NCBI GenBank assembly: GCA_029378245.1
Contig: JARKIF010000053.1
Coordinates: forward strand, 247,657-311,656
Origin: Roridomyces roridus
Lineage: Eukaryota > Basidiomycota > Agaricomycetes > Agaricales > Mycenaceae
DNA length: 64,000 nucleotides
Direction of reading: 5' to 3'
In this document: piece by piece, positions 53,488-64,000 of the stretch
Layout of the letters: each line of letters opens with the position of its first letter
Numbering within the stretch: position 1 is the stretch's first letter
The notes under the pieces: generated by a model
Seen by the model: only the letters and a program-made list of their open reading frames with translations
Databases searched by the model: none
Told to the model about the DNA's origin: nothing
Program-made: the position numbers and the translations under genes

Positions 53488-56400
53488 GGACACATGCTCA
53501 GAGTCCGCCAATTCCGAGTCCGAATCCTGTCGAATGGGTATATCAAACGACGCGGGAGGTCCATTATTGGGTTCCAGCGCGCGGATAAAGGCGTCGTGGT
53601 ATACGAGTCGGTCGCGGAGACAAGGCAGGGACGCGGGAATCGGTCGGCCGGCGGACAATGCGTGAGAGAGGATGTCGATCGTCGAGAAGAGATCCGAGAG
53701 CTAAAAAGATCGATCAGACGGGCAGTGCCTTCCCTTGCCCAGCACTAACCAGATTCGGATTCAGGAATGGCGTCTGAACAAAATCGTTCAATAACATAAC
53801 GGAATGAAGACTTGAAGCACGCACCCTATGCACGAGGATATTGCACCACTTGGGGTCCAGCTTGGAGAAAGCACCACCAAGCAGGGAAAGCGAAGTGATA
53901 AACTGCGTCGCTTTCGCGTGCAAGAGCTCATACTTGTCGCTCGGCCAAACTCCCCTGTAAACGCATCATCAGCCAACCACCAACAAACAAACCAACTCGA
54001 CAACGTACTGGACCGTAGGCTCCCATTGCGCAGTTTTGAGAGAAGGCGCAAGCGCTTGCAGCCGTTCCTAAACCACGGTCAACCAACTTGCGCAAAAAAG
54101 AGAAAAGAAGCACATACGAAAATCGCAAGAATCCGCTTGGCCACCCTCCGAATCCTCCGCTCTTTAGGCGATACGGCCCCACCACAAAGCACACGATCCA
54201 CCCAATCAACATCCTCCTTCTCATAATGCCCGCTCCGCGAACGAGCCTCCTCTGCGAGGAACAACTCCACCTCCGTCCCAAAGGTGTTACCCAGTTCTAG
54301 CAGCGTGGCAGCCAGAGTCCGGCGCACGAGCGTACGCGCCGACGTCGGGCGGGGGAACATCATCACGATGGCCTAATCCCCGAATTAATCAGCAGCCCAT
54401 CTTTCAACGAAGGAACGAAGATAACTTACCCCAGCAACGAACCCAATAATAACCAACAACGCCCTCTTCCACCCAATCTCAATCCCAACCCCCGAATTAA
54501 CCGCCAGCGTAAAGTGCGTGTCAAGCCACGAATAACCCACCACAAACACCGTCGTAACTGCCACCATCGTCCAAAACATCACATACACTGGCGGACTCGC
54601 GATCCTCCCAAACATAAACGGCGCAGTAAAGACGGTCGCAACGACCACGAGAGCGTACGGATTGCCGTTGTGCTTGCCCGGCGCGGCAATATACCACGCT
54701 ACCATCCCGTTGAGCAGACCAACGATCGTGCCACTCAGACGAATGACAAGGCCAAAGAGCTGGTCCCCTGCAAAGGTCGCGAGACCCGTTTGCGCCATGA
54801 TGAGCGCCCAGAGGCCTTTGTTGGCGTAGTAAAAGCCGGCTGTACGTGGAACGACCGAGGGCACCCAGAGTGCGAGGGAAACGACCGCGTGCCGCAGAGC
54901 AAAGATGCCTTCGGGTGACTTGAACCAGCGCAACGAGCCGCCGAGGGCGACCAAGAAGCGGCCGAGGGAGGTCTTGGGCGGGAGAGCGTCGGGGTTGCGT
55001 GCTAAACAGACACATCAGAGTTGCCAGAAGGAAAGAAAACCAACTCACGTCTCTGAGTCTTCTCCTCCTCCCCATCCTCCACTTCTTCATCTAAACTCCC
55101 CCCAGCGCCCTCATTTTCAAACTTGGTCGGATCCTCAACGAACCCCATACCAACGGGCTGCGAATCCGCAACCCCAGGAGTTCGACTCGTCGCCTTCCTC
55201 CAAATCTTCCCAAACCCAGTCGGGAACCAAACCCTCACACCCTCCCTCCTCCCATCCAAATCCACGATCAGCGCCAAAACCCTCAACAGCCTCACAGCAA
55301 ACACATCCAACGTGTCTGCAAACATGAAGCAGATGAACAGCGAACGCACTGCAAACGTCTCTGCCTCCCTCTCCGATTCCCTGTGCGGTGCCAGGAGACG
55401 CCCCGTAGCAGGATCAAAGAACCGCTCAAAAGGCTTGACGAGCCTCGCCCGCTCGACGGCTCTAAACTCCTGTAACGCGCCGTCGAGCTTCTCCTGCGCC
55501 TCTCTCAACGCCTCGCTCCGTTTCTTCGCCCCTTCCTTCGCAGCAGCGCCGCCGATCCGGAAAAGCCCTGTCCACCGACCGGCGTTGCACCCGAGGAACC
55601 ACGCACGCAAAGCGGCGAGTGCAGAGGCAGCAGCGGTACGCAAGGGCGCCGAGGCCTCAGCCAAGATCGGCACGAGCGTGTCCAGATCATGTCCATGCCT
55701 CGTCTCGCGTTCTACGACCCTCGCACGTCGACGTGCAAACCGACTGTCCACATGTGTACTGCTAACACTCCCACCGTTGTTCAAATCCGCGAGATGTTCA
55801 GCAGCGGCTTCATCGTCAATGTTGGACTGTAATACGGCACGAGTGAATGCGAGGAGGCCGCTGTGAGAAAAAGTTTACGTCATATGGCGGAATGAAAAGC
55901 GGAAAGCGGAATGAAAACGGGAAGAAATAATAACTCACTTGGCCCTGAATCCCAACCCTCTAATCTCCGGTGCAAGTCTCTTCAAATCACCAGGCCCCAG
56001 ACGCCCCACGCTGATCTCCAGGTCAATCAAACCGATTTGGGCCGCGAGGGCGGCAAGCCCGCCGCCGATGGCTATGCGCGCCGAGACCACCTGCGTTCGC
56101 AGTTAGCATGAAACATGGAAGGAGAGGGATGTGGAGAGCTCGAGAGATCCGCACCTTCTCAGCGACTCCCGCCCACTTGACATGGTCGCTGGGCTTTTCG
56201 GCGAGTGCGGCGTTTTGGAGGGAGAGGATGGCTGTTACCGGCTAGTGGGGATTCTTAGTTAGGAGTTGGCTGTCAAGGGAGATCATACCCCGAAATACGC
56301 CTGATCGAGCGTTCGTCTGTGCATCCCTCAGAATTTATGCGGAAAGACCAAGCAAAAGACGTACAGCCAGATATGATTCAACGACTCGGGGAAGATGACC

Positions 56401-57405
56401 GCGAGGGCGGCGAGTGCGATGGCGATGTAGTACGCTGTGGGGATGAGGAACAGCTTGGCGAGGGTATACTGCTGGGTCGGGAATACTATACAGCGGTCAG
56501 CCAGAGGAAAAAGAAACGATGCAGCACACACAAGGCCCGAAAGTTGCCACAACGTCCATGACAATCGTCCCAAATATGCCGAGCAGCTGGAGCTTTGGTG
56601 CGTGCGCACGGATGGCACCCATTCCGTAGGTACCAATGAAGAACATGGCGCCATACACAGCCGCGGACCGTTTGTCGATAAAATACCCTTTGAAGACGAG
56701 GCTTTGGATGTACAGCGTAGGGGAGACGCCAGCGGCCTGGGCGGCTTTGACTGCGGCTGCCTGGCGTGAGGCGAGTAGGGATTTACTTTGCACGGAGAGA
56801 GCTGCGGCCATGGCGGCGTTGCTCCATGCCCAGCCGAGCAGCATGCCTAGGGGAAGGGTTACGTTAGGGAGAATTGACAGCGAGGCACGCACCCATGAGT
56901 AGCGTAAACGACGCGAATGCAAACATGGATAGCGCGAGGGACGGTGGCAGCATCACCGACACGATTCTGCCATCGGGTGAGACAAGATAAGACGCGCCGA
57001 GGAATGAAAGGGACGCACGCTGCGAAGAAACCCGCTTGTCTGCGTCGATGAGCAGCTGGAAATGAGCATGAAGTAGCCGACGCACCCCATCGTATTCAGC
57101 GTGGTCTTATCCACGAGTAGAATGAGGGTGGCAGCCGTCACGAGCAGACAGCGTGCCAACGTCTTGAGCGTGCGCGGGTTCTTCATCGCGGGCTTGATCC
57201 ACGCAAAGGGCCCCGGCGCCATCGCCTTTTCTGCGACGTCTTTTTTCAAGCCTCCTGCTGCCTCTGGTGCCTTGCTCGCTGTCGTCGCTGTCCTCTTCGG
57301 TGGGGGAATCTCTGCTGGCACGAGTTTCTCGCCTTCCATGGTCGAGTCTTGCGGTGCGGAATGCTGCGCCTTCTCGTCAGTGTCGGACGAGGAGGAGGCG
57401 GTCAT
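53078..57405 (-). CDS. FUSC-like / DUF2421 membrane transporter
   Basis: Large multi-pass membrane protein of the aromatic-acid exporter/Brefeldin-A-sensitivity-like group; substrate unknown. The N-terminal tail (MTASSSSDTDEKAQHS) precedes an ER-transporter-like six-helix part: RTLKTLARCLLVTAATLI, then GRIVSVMLPPSLALSMFAF, MLLGWAWSNAAMAAAL, AAVYGAMFFIGTYGMGAI, TLAKLFLIPTAYYIAIALAA. A long soluble stretch follows (about 55000-55780). The second, FUSC-like membrane part contains ALRHAVVSLALWVPSVVP, YYANKGLWALIMAQTGLA, RLSGTIVGLLNGMVAWYI and RALLVIIGFVAG. A DUF2421-like C-terminal region runs through DVDWVDRVLCGG, FSKLDPKWCNILVHR and IIDDIRVIVRDLC, ending GTFARQ. Over a dozen introns; well over 1,000 aa. 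ATG 57405 is the only good start. The last 410 bp lie in the palindrome arm. Confidence 0.88.
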
Positions 57406-57934
57406 GGTGGGGAGCAAGAGAGAGAGACGATGATATCACGCTGATTGACACATGACACACGGCCTCGCTCGGGATCCGCCTAAATCGGATGACGCAGGCA
57501 CCTTTACGAAATCAATTTTTGGGACTGCCCGAGCTCCGAGTTCAAAATTCCGATTCCGTACCGTCGGGAGTGCCGCCAGCGAGTACCACCAGTACGGCTT
57601 TCTTCCCGCTTTTTTGGGCATTTCATATCTAGTGCCATCGTTACTGCCGAAGTCCGAAACGTTTCAATATGTTCCAATTCAAGGCGACCCACATCGGCCT
57701 TTAGTTGGCCTGTACAGTAGAAATATTTCTGGCAGGAAAAAAAATTCGGAAGGTGATAGGAATGGATAATTTCTCACCCGTTCCGTACCGAATCCGTCGG
57801 CGCCCGGCCTGTGAATGCCCGGCCCAAATCAACACGCGAACATGCTGACTCCGACGCAGCAGCGGCCCGTTGTCTCGTAAAGCAGCGTGACTGACGCCTC
57901 TCACCCATCCAACAGTAGAAAAAGTTACCTCCCT

Positions 57935-58045
57935 TGTCAGTGGCACAGCTGGGGTCGAACCAACTTATCCTGTGCAGACTCTGCAGCATCGGCGATAGTC
58001 TTGGACTCCTCAGGCTACCCGTCGATAGAACTTCAACTTGGCAAA
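57935..58045 (-). repeat. tRNA-like unit with A-box and B-box
   Basis: On the minus strand TAGCCTGAGGAGTCCAAGAC resembles the D-arm/A-box of tRNA-Leu or tRNA-Ser, and GTTGGTTCGACCCCAGC is a T-arm/B-box about 60 bp later. The acceptor ends do not pair, so it is a tRNA-derived repeat or pseudogene. Confidence 0.5.
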
Positions 58046-58219
58046 GTACAACTGTTGCACTGCTCCGATGCCATTATAAGTAGGAGGCTTTCTCGAATGC
58101 GATCTCACCGAGGTGAAGCTCCCGGAGGCCAGGAATCAAATGATAACAGGGGCTTCAAGCTCATAATGGAGATATTCCAAACTGCTTTTGCTGTACATAC
58201 GTGGCAATAACTCACAGTC

Positions 58220-58345
58220 TGGTCCAAAAAATACCCGATGCTTAGGGGTCCCCTATGTAACCAGCCCGGAGTCGAACCGGCATCTCTAGGTCCGCAAAAA
58301 ATGCGCGTTGAACTTTTGACCTTCTGGCTCACAAGTGATTACTTG
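58220..58345 (-). repeat. tRNA-derived SINE-like unit, family 1, copy A
   Basis: Minus strand: GAGCCAGAAGGTCAAAAG (A-box-like), GACCTAGAGATGCCGGTTCG and GACTCCGGGCTGG (B-box), then a T-run terminator about 30 bp downstream (complement of CCAAAAAATACC). Confidence 0.55.
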
Positions 58346-58499
58346 ATAATAACCGCAGGGCTTCAACCTCAGAGCCGACGGCAATGGAGATATCCCAAAC
58401 TGCTTTTGGTGTCCGTGGTCCACAACGGTCACCCGCGAGATGGTTGTGGACCACGGAGCGCAGCGGGTCTAGTAAAAAACGGAGTTGACGGTTCACGCA

Positions 58500-58545
58500 T
58501 GTAACGAGCCCGGAGTCGAACCGGTGCAAGCTCACAAGCGCTTGC
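58500..58545 (-). repeat. Family 1 unit, copy B (partial)
   Basis: Only the B-box part (CCGGTTCGACTCCGGGCTC on the minus strand) is clear; upstream part diverged. Confidence 0.45.
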
Positions 58546-58784
58546 CCGTATACGTGGCTCGGTTATAGTTCTCGCATTCTTCACAGAACTTGTAAATCAA
58601 ATGCACGTCTCGAAAGTAGGTACAGTGGCGGTGGCAAAAAAAAAGAATAAGCGTCCATCTTAGCTCACCACCGGTAAACAGCTCCTTCTCCACACGCGCC
58701 GGCTTGTGTGAGCCGACGGCGGAAAGACGATATCCCAGACTACTTTTGGTGTAAGTACATCCGTGGCCATAACTCGCTAGTCTG

Positions 58785-58915
58785 GTTCAAAAAAAAAAAA
58801 AAACCAGAAGTGTATGTCTCCAATATAACCAGCCCGGAGTCGAACCGGCATCTCTAGGTCCGCGATGAATCGTTCAATGGGCGACGGTCTTTTGACCTTT
58901 ACATGCACTCGCAAC
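58785..58915 (-). repeat. Family 1 unit, copy C
   Basis: Minus strand: AAAGGTCAAAAGACCG, then GACCTAGAGATGCCGGTTCG and the B-box continuation, with a 15-nt T run about 25 bp downstream (complement of 58789-58803). Outer bases TTACCAG and CTGGTTA could pair as a 6/7 acceptor-like stem. Confidence 0.55.
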
Positions 58916-59100
58916 TGGTAAATAACTCCTCAACGCCTCCAGACGTCGGCACTCAAGGGAACTTCCTGATCTGGAACAAGGCATGGTGGCCAAATCGACA
59001 AACACATATTCCCTGGCCACATGCATGGTGAAATTTGGCTGTTGTTGAAGTACAGGCTCATGATCGTAAACACATTTCATTCCGTAAATAAATAAAAACC

Positions 59101-61119
59101 CTAAGCTGCCATTGCCGCTGCAAGCAAGTCATCAAATTTGGGCGAGCCCCAACCAGCTGGATCAACACCATCAGCCGGTCATCCTCACACAAAAAGAGAC
59201 AACAGAAAACACTCACTCAACGGATCCCATCCAACAGCAGCTTCAAACGCAACCAGCGACGCCGAACACACAAAGTCCGCATTGTGTCCAATCGTTATAT
59301 CATTGAACGCATTCTGCGCGGTCGAATAGAGGAACGGGTTGAGGAACCCAAGGACGGGTTTACCAGCGGCGATGAGCTTGTCGTTGATGAGCGAGATGAT
59401 CGCAGCGAACGTCGGCGACGAGGCGCTCGTTCCGCCAACCGTGCCAGTCTCCCCGCCGTCCACAATGCCAAAATTCCACCCCTGAACTGCTACGTCAGGA
59501 TATCCACGCCCGGACTTGTTGAAGGTCCCGCCAAAGTTGGCTGGGATGCCGGTTTGCAGGAAGGTCGAGACAGCGGAAGTCTGGTAATCGGGTGTGGGGA
59601 AGTAGTTGGAGAAGCCGCCTCCAGTGAAGTTGATAGCTTTCTCGGGGGCGAAGCCCTGGGTGCTGCCAACGGAGGTGACGTACGGGCACGATGCGGGGAA
59701 CACCGGGATGAAGGTAGTCACACTGCAGACGCTGGTGGTGTCGTGGCCGCCGCGGACGCCGCCCTGCAAATAGTTAGTCCAGAGTAAAACCGGCGATAGT
59801 GTCAAGGACGAACATCTCCAGAAGCGAACACCACCGAAATACCGCGAGCGCCCAAAGACTTGTAACCGTCACAGATTCGTCTGCAGAGGATAAGGGAACG
59901 ACAATCCTCAACAGTCATATGTACACTCACGTCGCCAAACTCAGTCCAAATGAGTTCTCATTGCCACCGTACGACGTCGTGATAACGGTAGGTGGATTTG
60001 CGACTCCATCGAGATAAGTCGTCGTGTCCAGCAAACTTGTGGTAAACGAAGCTGAAGGGGTACCGACAGAAAGGAAGTCAACGGGGACGCCGGTTGCGAT
60101 TCCTGAGTAACCTATGAGCGAATGGGTGGGCGAAAGAGAAAATGAACTCACCGGCGGTGTACTGGACGTCGAGATTCGCCTCGGTCCCAGCCTGGTTGGC
60201 GCCCTGCGAATTCACGCCTCCGTCGAGGGACAACAGATTGAAAGTAGTGTTCGACGGGATGTCGGTACGGAACTGGGTGAAGAACGCCTATGAACTGCAT
60301 CAGTCACCCAAATGGAGTGGAATGAACGAGACTACACACGGAGAGATCGGCGTTTTGCGCATATTCACCCTGGTAAGCGGTGACAACGAGATGGTTGGAT
60401 GAAGAGTCGGTTGCAGGGGCGGCGGGGATTCCGTAGAGTGATTGTAGGCAAGCGGGCGTGATAACACCGGCGGCGTTGCTCGTGTCGCACGAGGAGGCTT
60501 GGCGCTTCCCGGGGGATTTCACGCCGGGAAGGAGCCGGGCGTCGACGGCGCTAAAGTCAGTAGTGGGGTGAATGACCTCGACGTGGCCGACGAGAGATGC
60601 GGGCATGGAAACGGAGAGGGTGCGCGTGATCGTCTGGTCCATGGATGGATGCGAGAAGATGTCGAACTGGGTGTTGAAGAGCTGGTTAGCTTGGGAGACG
60701 GGGAGTTGGATGGAAGCCCAGTCTCCGTTCGGAGAGATGATTTGATACTCGAGCCCGTTGGCAGACGCGAAGATCTCAAGAGCGGAGAACGTCTCTGCAG
60801 AGGGCTCGACGTAGGATTTCACCTATCGGGCGTCAGCGGTAGAACCTATAGAGTAAACCTTCCTCACCTCCTCCATTGAAAGCCACTTCCTGAATTCCGG
60901 ACTGCCCGGCGTCGAGATGGATGTGAGCTTGGCATCCAACCCTGCGGCGTTGTTGGGTGCAAGCGCAAGCCGGAGCGAGAGCATCTCGGTGGGCTGCGCA
61001 GCGCCGTGATTTACGAATCCCTGCGGTGCAGTCGCTCGGCGCTCATGAACGACGAGTCTCTCCGCCGAGGCGATACAAATGGCGGGCAGGACAGCGACAA
61101 GGAGACGAAGGAGGGTCAT
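59101..61119 (-). CDS. Sedolisin (S53) tripeptidyl-peptidase, secreted
   Basis: Acid serine-carboxyl protease secreted as a proenzyme. Signal peptide MTLLRLLVAVLPAICIASA, then a prodomain with SLRLALAPNNAAGL and SPEFRKWLSMEE. The mature domain shows the catalytic Glu and Asp in GTEANLDVQY, FLSVGTPSAS, the oxyanion Asp in FASGDGGVRGG (restored by splicing out the intron at 59764-59810), and the catalytic Ser in GGTSASSPTFAA. The calcium-site region includes DITIGHN and, after the last intron, GWDPLTGWGSPKFDDLL. The stop follows AAAMAA. About seven introns; complete, about 580 aa. One base change makes the usual SGTS read GGTS; the Ser is kept. Confidence 0.94.
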
Positions 61120-61982
61120 TTCCGTGAGGGTAACCTTCGTTCTTGCGCGGTTTATGTGTTTACGGGAAACGATCTCCGGAGAGCATGCGCAACAGATAAG
61201 GAGGCGTCTTCGATTTCGCTGAGCATATGATGTGTAAATGTCGAATTGCTGAGTAGAATGCACGCATGTGGAGCTCTGAACCAGTCTGAACCACTCAGGT
61301 AACATGCACTCGTCATGGCAGGAGAGTCTTCTTGACAACGACACAGGGAGTCGAAGACAACCGGGGGAGATTCGCCGCAGGAGGTGAATCAATGATAAGG
61401 CTTGGCGGTGACCTTGCGGGCTTGTTTACCAGCTGTATCCAGGCCAGAGACACGGGGCATCGAAATACGCGAATCGATGGCGACAACGGAAGGCCTCAGC
61501 TTCGCAAGGGATGGCGAGGATGACGCGCGGACGGTCGCTTCTGCATTTTGTGATGCCCGCGAGTGCGAGATTCAGCACAGCCCGACTATTGATTCTTCAA
61601 GTGTCGACTACATTCAGGTAGGCAAGTCGATCCGCAGGACGAGAGGCAGAGAGCAATGGTGGTGACAGTCCAAGCCGTGGTGACGGGTTGATGGGTGATG
61701 CGCTCATGTCAATTGCACATGTACAGCCCTTGATCCATAGCGGCGTGTGCGCTCTGATGAGTCTGATCCGGTTCAAAAAACGAGCATCGAACTATCAACC
61801 TGACAACCAGCCCGGAGTCGAACCGGCATCTTGCAAATTCCCAGATATGAAGAACGCTCGCCGTGGTCTGTTATTTTAGTTATCAGCTTGAGTTCTCGTC
61901 TTCTAACAGCACTTGTTAATGACTCAGAAATTCGTGTGCCCGCTGTATAATACAATGTCCCGAACCCCAACCTCAAGGATCC
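61120..61982. other. Intergenic region
   Basis: 5' flank of the sedolisin gene and one family 1 tRNA-like unit. No protein gene seen. Confidence 0.45.
61775..61880 (-). repeat. Family 1 unit, copy D
   Basis: Same B-box block (GCCGGTTCGACTCCGGGCTGG, minus; the first 20 bases are the shared core) with a short T run (complement of CAAAAAACG) about 30 bp downstream. The only copy on the far side of the sedolisin gene. Confidence 0.5.
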
Positions 61983-64000
61983 TCACCCGCAGTACACAAA
62001 TATCGGCTCAAGGACCCCCGCTATCTCGCAGCTCCTCTCAGACCCAGGCTCCCCAATGACCCCAGCCATCCCACCCTCAGTCACAATCGAAATCAACCTC
62101 ACCGTCTCCCTACTATACTTCGGCCGCTGCGAGCTCAAGGGAAAATAATGACTCCGCCTAAACAAATCCTCGTAGATCGCCCAAGACTTCAGTTCTGGCG
62201 TGAGGAGGGGCAGGATGACGATGATGACGGCGTCGAGGAGTGCACCTCGGATCTTTTCATCCACCTCTGCCATCTCAATAACGAATTTTGACCAGCGGGA
62301 GACAAGGTGTTGGAGGCTCAGTCCCGTAAGAGCGAGGAATAACTTCATCCGTCTTGACCGCCATTCGTTTCTGGGCATTCAAGTGAGACATGGGTCAGCC
62401 ATAGACAAAGATCGAAAAACATACGTGTTTGGGACGAGGAAATAAACAATACGACTCAGCAAGGACACTTTGTTTCGATGAGAATGAGCGCATAAAACGC
62501 AACCATCGTGTCGACGAGACTCCCACCCAGTGCCACACATTGCAGCAAGTACCACCAAGCATCAGAGGATACGATGCCCGTAGCCACCACTTCTTGGCTG
62601 AAAAAGGGTCAATGTTGAATAGTGAGCTTAAGATCTTCGTACTGAACTCGAAAGACTCACAGGTTCGTCAGAGCCGTGCCGGTGCTGATGGTGAAATTTT
62701 TGAATGTCGGGTACACTATTATGTCTTCTGAAGACCGAGCGGTGTATAACGGGAACTTTTCGGGAATAAACCAGTTCGAGAACCTGAGGGATTTCATGTT
62801 GGAGGAACGCGCTTGAAGGAGCAGCCAAGTTTGTGGCGACGTCGCTTTGATATGGCTTGAAACAGCCTCAAGGGAAGAGGGTCGCGTAAAAGGCCAATAG
62901 AAATCCAACGCGGCCCTCCACGCTTCTGGTTGTAGGGGAGAATTGGCCAGACGAGCAAAGGCCATAGGAAAAGTGGTTCGAGCGGGGATGCCGTACATCT
63001 TGAGGCCAGAGGACTAGGTCCAAAAATTTCGAGCAAAAGGACCGCCTCGTAGGTACCTTATTCTGCGTGGCCACTTCGGAGAGAAACGTGATACACGGTT
63101 GCAGGCGCATGTTGGCCCGGTGGGAGCCCCGAGGCGTACGCATCTGTCAATCGCGACCGTGAAGCTAGAAATATCCGCTGAGAAGAGGGGTATTTATGAG
63201 CGGGAGAAAAGTACCCATATTGGCAGAAGACACAAATAGCGATAATCTCCGTCATCAGTGGAATCAGGTCGTCAACCTCCCACCCGGACAAGGAGCGGAC
63301 GAGACGGATGGTGGCGCCCGATGTTCTGCGCGAGAACCAACTCCATTGTCTGGAACCTGATGCTGTCCGGGTATATTTCAGGCCTGCCTTCTTGAGTCAC
63401 GTCGGACAATGAGCCACTGTACGCACCGCGATAGCTCCAAGACATCCTCCACAATGCGGTCCATGAACATTTCGTTGTTTGCATTACCGAGCCTGTCTTC
63501 ACGATATGGCAGGTGCGCTTTGATCGTGACCAGCCGGCGGGAGATGATCACCCACTCGGCGCCTCGCAATGTTGCCTTCCCTAACGCCAAGATAGCTTTC
63601 CCGGCCAAGGCCCCAGGTCCCCATTGTGTCCGGGACGATGTGTTCGTGTAAGACGAGAGAGAGGAAGAAAGTGACGCCAGTGAGGGACCAGTGGAGTGCA
63701 GAATTCGGCGGTGTCCACGAGCAGGTAGAGAAGCCATGCAGATTTGTCGATTTCACGGCCCCGCGTATATTTAAGACTCAAGACTGAGGCAAGAATAACC
63801 TATGCGGACATCTCACCATCGCGGGTTCGGACCAAGTAAGCCTGTCCCGAACCGTTCTTCATGCGTGCTTGAACATTGTAGACGATAAAGTGGTCCCATC
63901 GAGTCCCACACACAGGCTTCCGCGACTTTTTGGTTATCCAGAGGCATGGCTGATATCCCACGAAGGCAGAGTTATCTCTGTATGGAAAGTTGAAGGAGCA
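61983..64000 (-). CDS. Unrecognised multi-exon protein, 5' end beyond the window
   Basis: I do not recognise this family. Coding-like exons on the minus strand run from the right edge (PCLWITKKSRKPVCGTRWDH and QARMKNGSGQAYLVRTRDG, then a GTGAGA donor at about 63814) through ALGKATLRGAEWVIISRRL, EMFMDRIVEDVLELSR, IPARTTFPMAFARLAN, FYWPFTRPSSLEAVSSHIK and WFIPEKFPLYTARSSED, to a last exon with MAEVDEKIRGALLDAVIIV, SAGVIGEPGS-like residues and the stop after FVYCG. Some helices are amphipathic, few are clearly transmembrane. Incomplete at its 5' end; several internal joins are uncertain. Confidence 0.5.

Larger units (their letters stand above)
57406..59100. other. Region dominated by tRNA-like repeat units
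   Basis: No protein gene is seen between the transporter start and the 3' end of the sedolisin gene. From 57935 on, the sequence is mostly tRNA-like units and their flanks, listed below. Confidence 0.5.

Noticed and set aside
58220..58345. Functional tRNA gene
   Set aside because: B-box and terminator are present, but the acceptor stem and a 5-bp anticodon stem with a 7-nt loop cannot be formed, and near-identical blocks recur nearby, so a tRNA-derived repeat is the better reading.

Overview
The window looks like a chromosomal segment of a basidiomycete fungus, most likely an Agaricomycete. The genes are dense and split by many short (about 48-60 bp) GT-AG introns with a few GC-AG introns. 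The gene content fits: OPT peptide transporter, laccase, DUF6534 seven-helix protein, F-box protein, CYP P450, sedolisin protease. There are no bacterial operons, ribosome binding sites or CRISPR arrays. Gene borders below use ATG starts and exon joins inferred by eye from splice signals and family conservation.

Layout. 0.7-4.0 kb: OPT oligopeptide transporter (+). 4.5-7.7 kb: a 67-aa secreted-protein gene (-) divergent from a laccase (+). 7.9-10.9 kb: F-box protein (+) and short-chain dehydrogenase (-). 12.4-16.8 kb: DUF6534 membrane protein (-) and a secreted alpha/beta hydrolase (-). 19.4-22.8 kb: C2H2 zinc-finger protein (+) and a Ran1/KSP1-type kinase (+). 24.9-36.9 kb: a metabolic group of two divergent PF02458-type acyltransferases, a cytochrome P450 and an FAD/NADPH monooxygenase; no scaffold-forming synthase is visible, so the pathway is incomplete here or these are tailoring genes.

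37-43 kb is repeat-rich: a 5'-truncated LINE-like RNase H module with a GATAA-type tail, tRNA-derived SINE-like units, a duplicated dispersed repeat and a hAT-like MITE with an 8-bp target duplication. 43.4-48.2 kb carries a DUF2235 gene whose coding exon is split by a SINE (14-bp target duplication, 35-nt A tail) that is itself split by a hAT-like MITE (8-bp duplication). This is the clearest unusual structure in the window. 49.1-49.8 kb holds a third such MITE. 51.4-53.5 kb is an 887-bp near-perfect inverted repeat around a 336-bp spacer; its right arm is the 3' end of a large FUSC-like transporter gene (53.1-57.4 kb, -). 57.9-61.8 kb holds a family of pol III-type tRNA-like units around a sedolisin (S53) protease gene (59.1-61.1 kb, -). 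An unrecognised gene runs off the right edge.

Functional reading: nutrient uptake and extracellular degradation (OPT transporter, laccase, hydrolase, sedolisin), an oxidation/acylation gene group, and an unusually legible record of transposon-on-transposon insertion.
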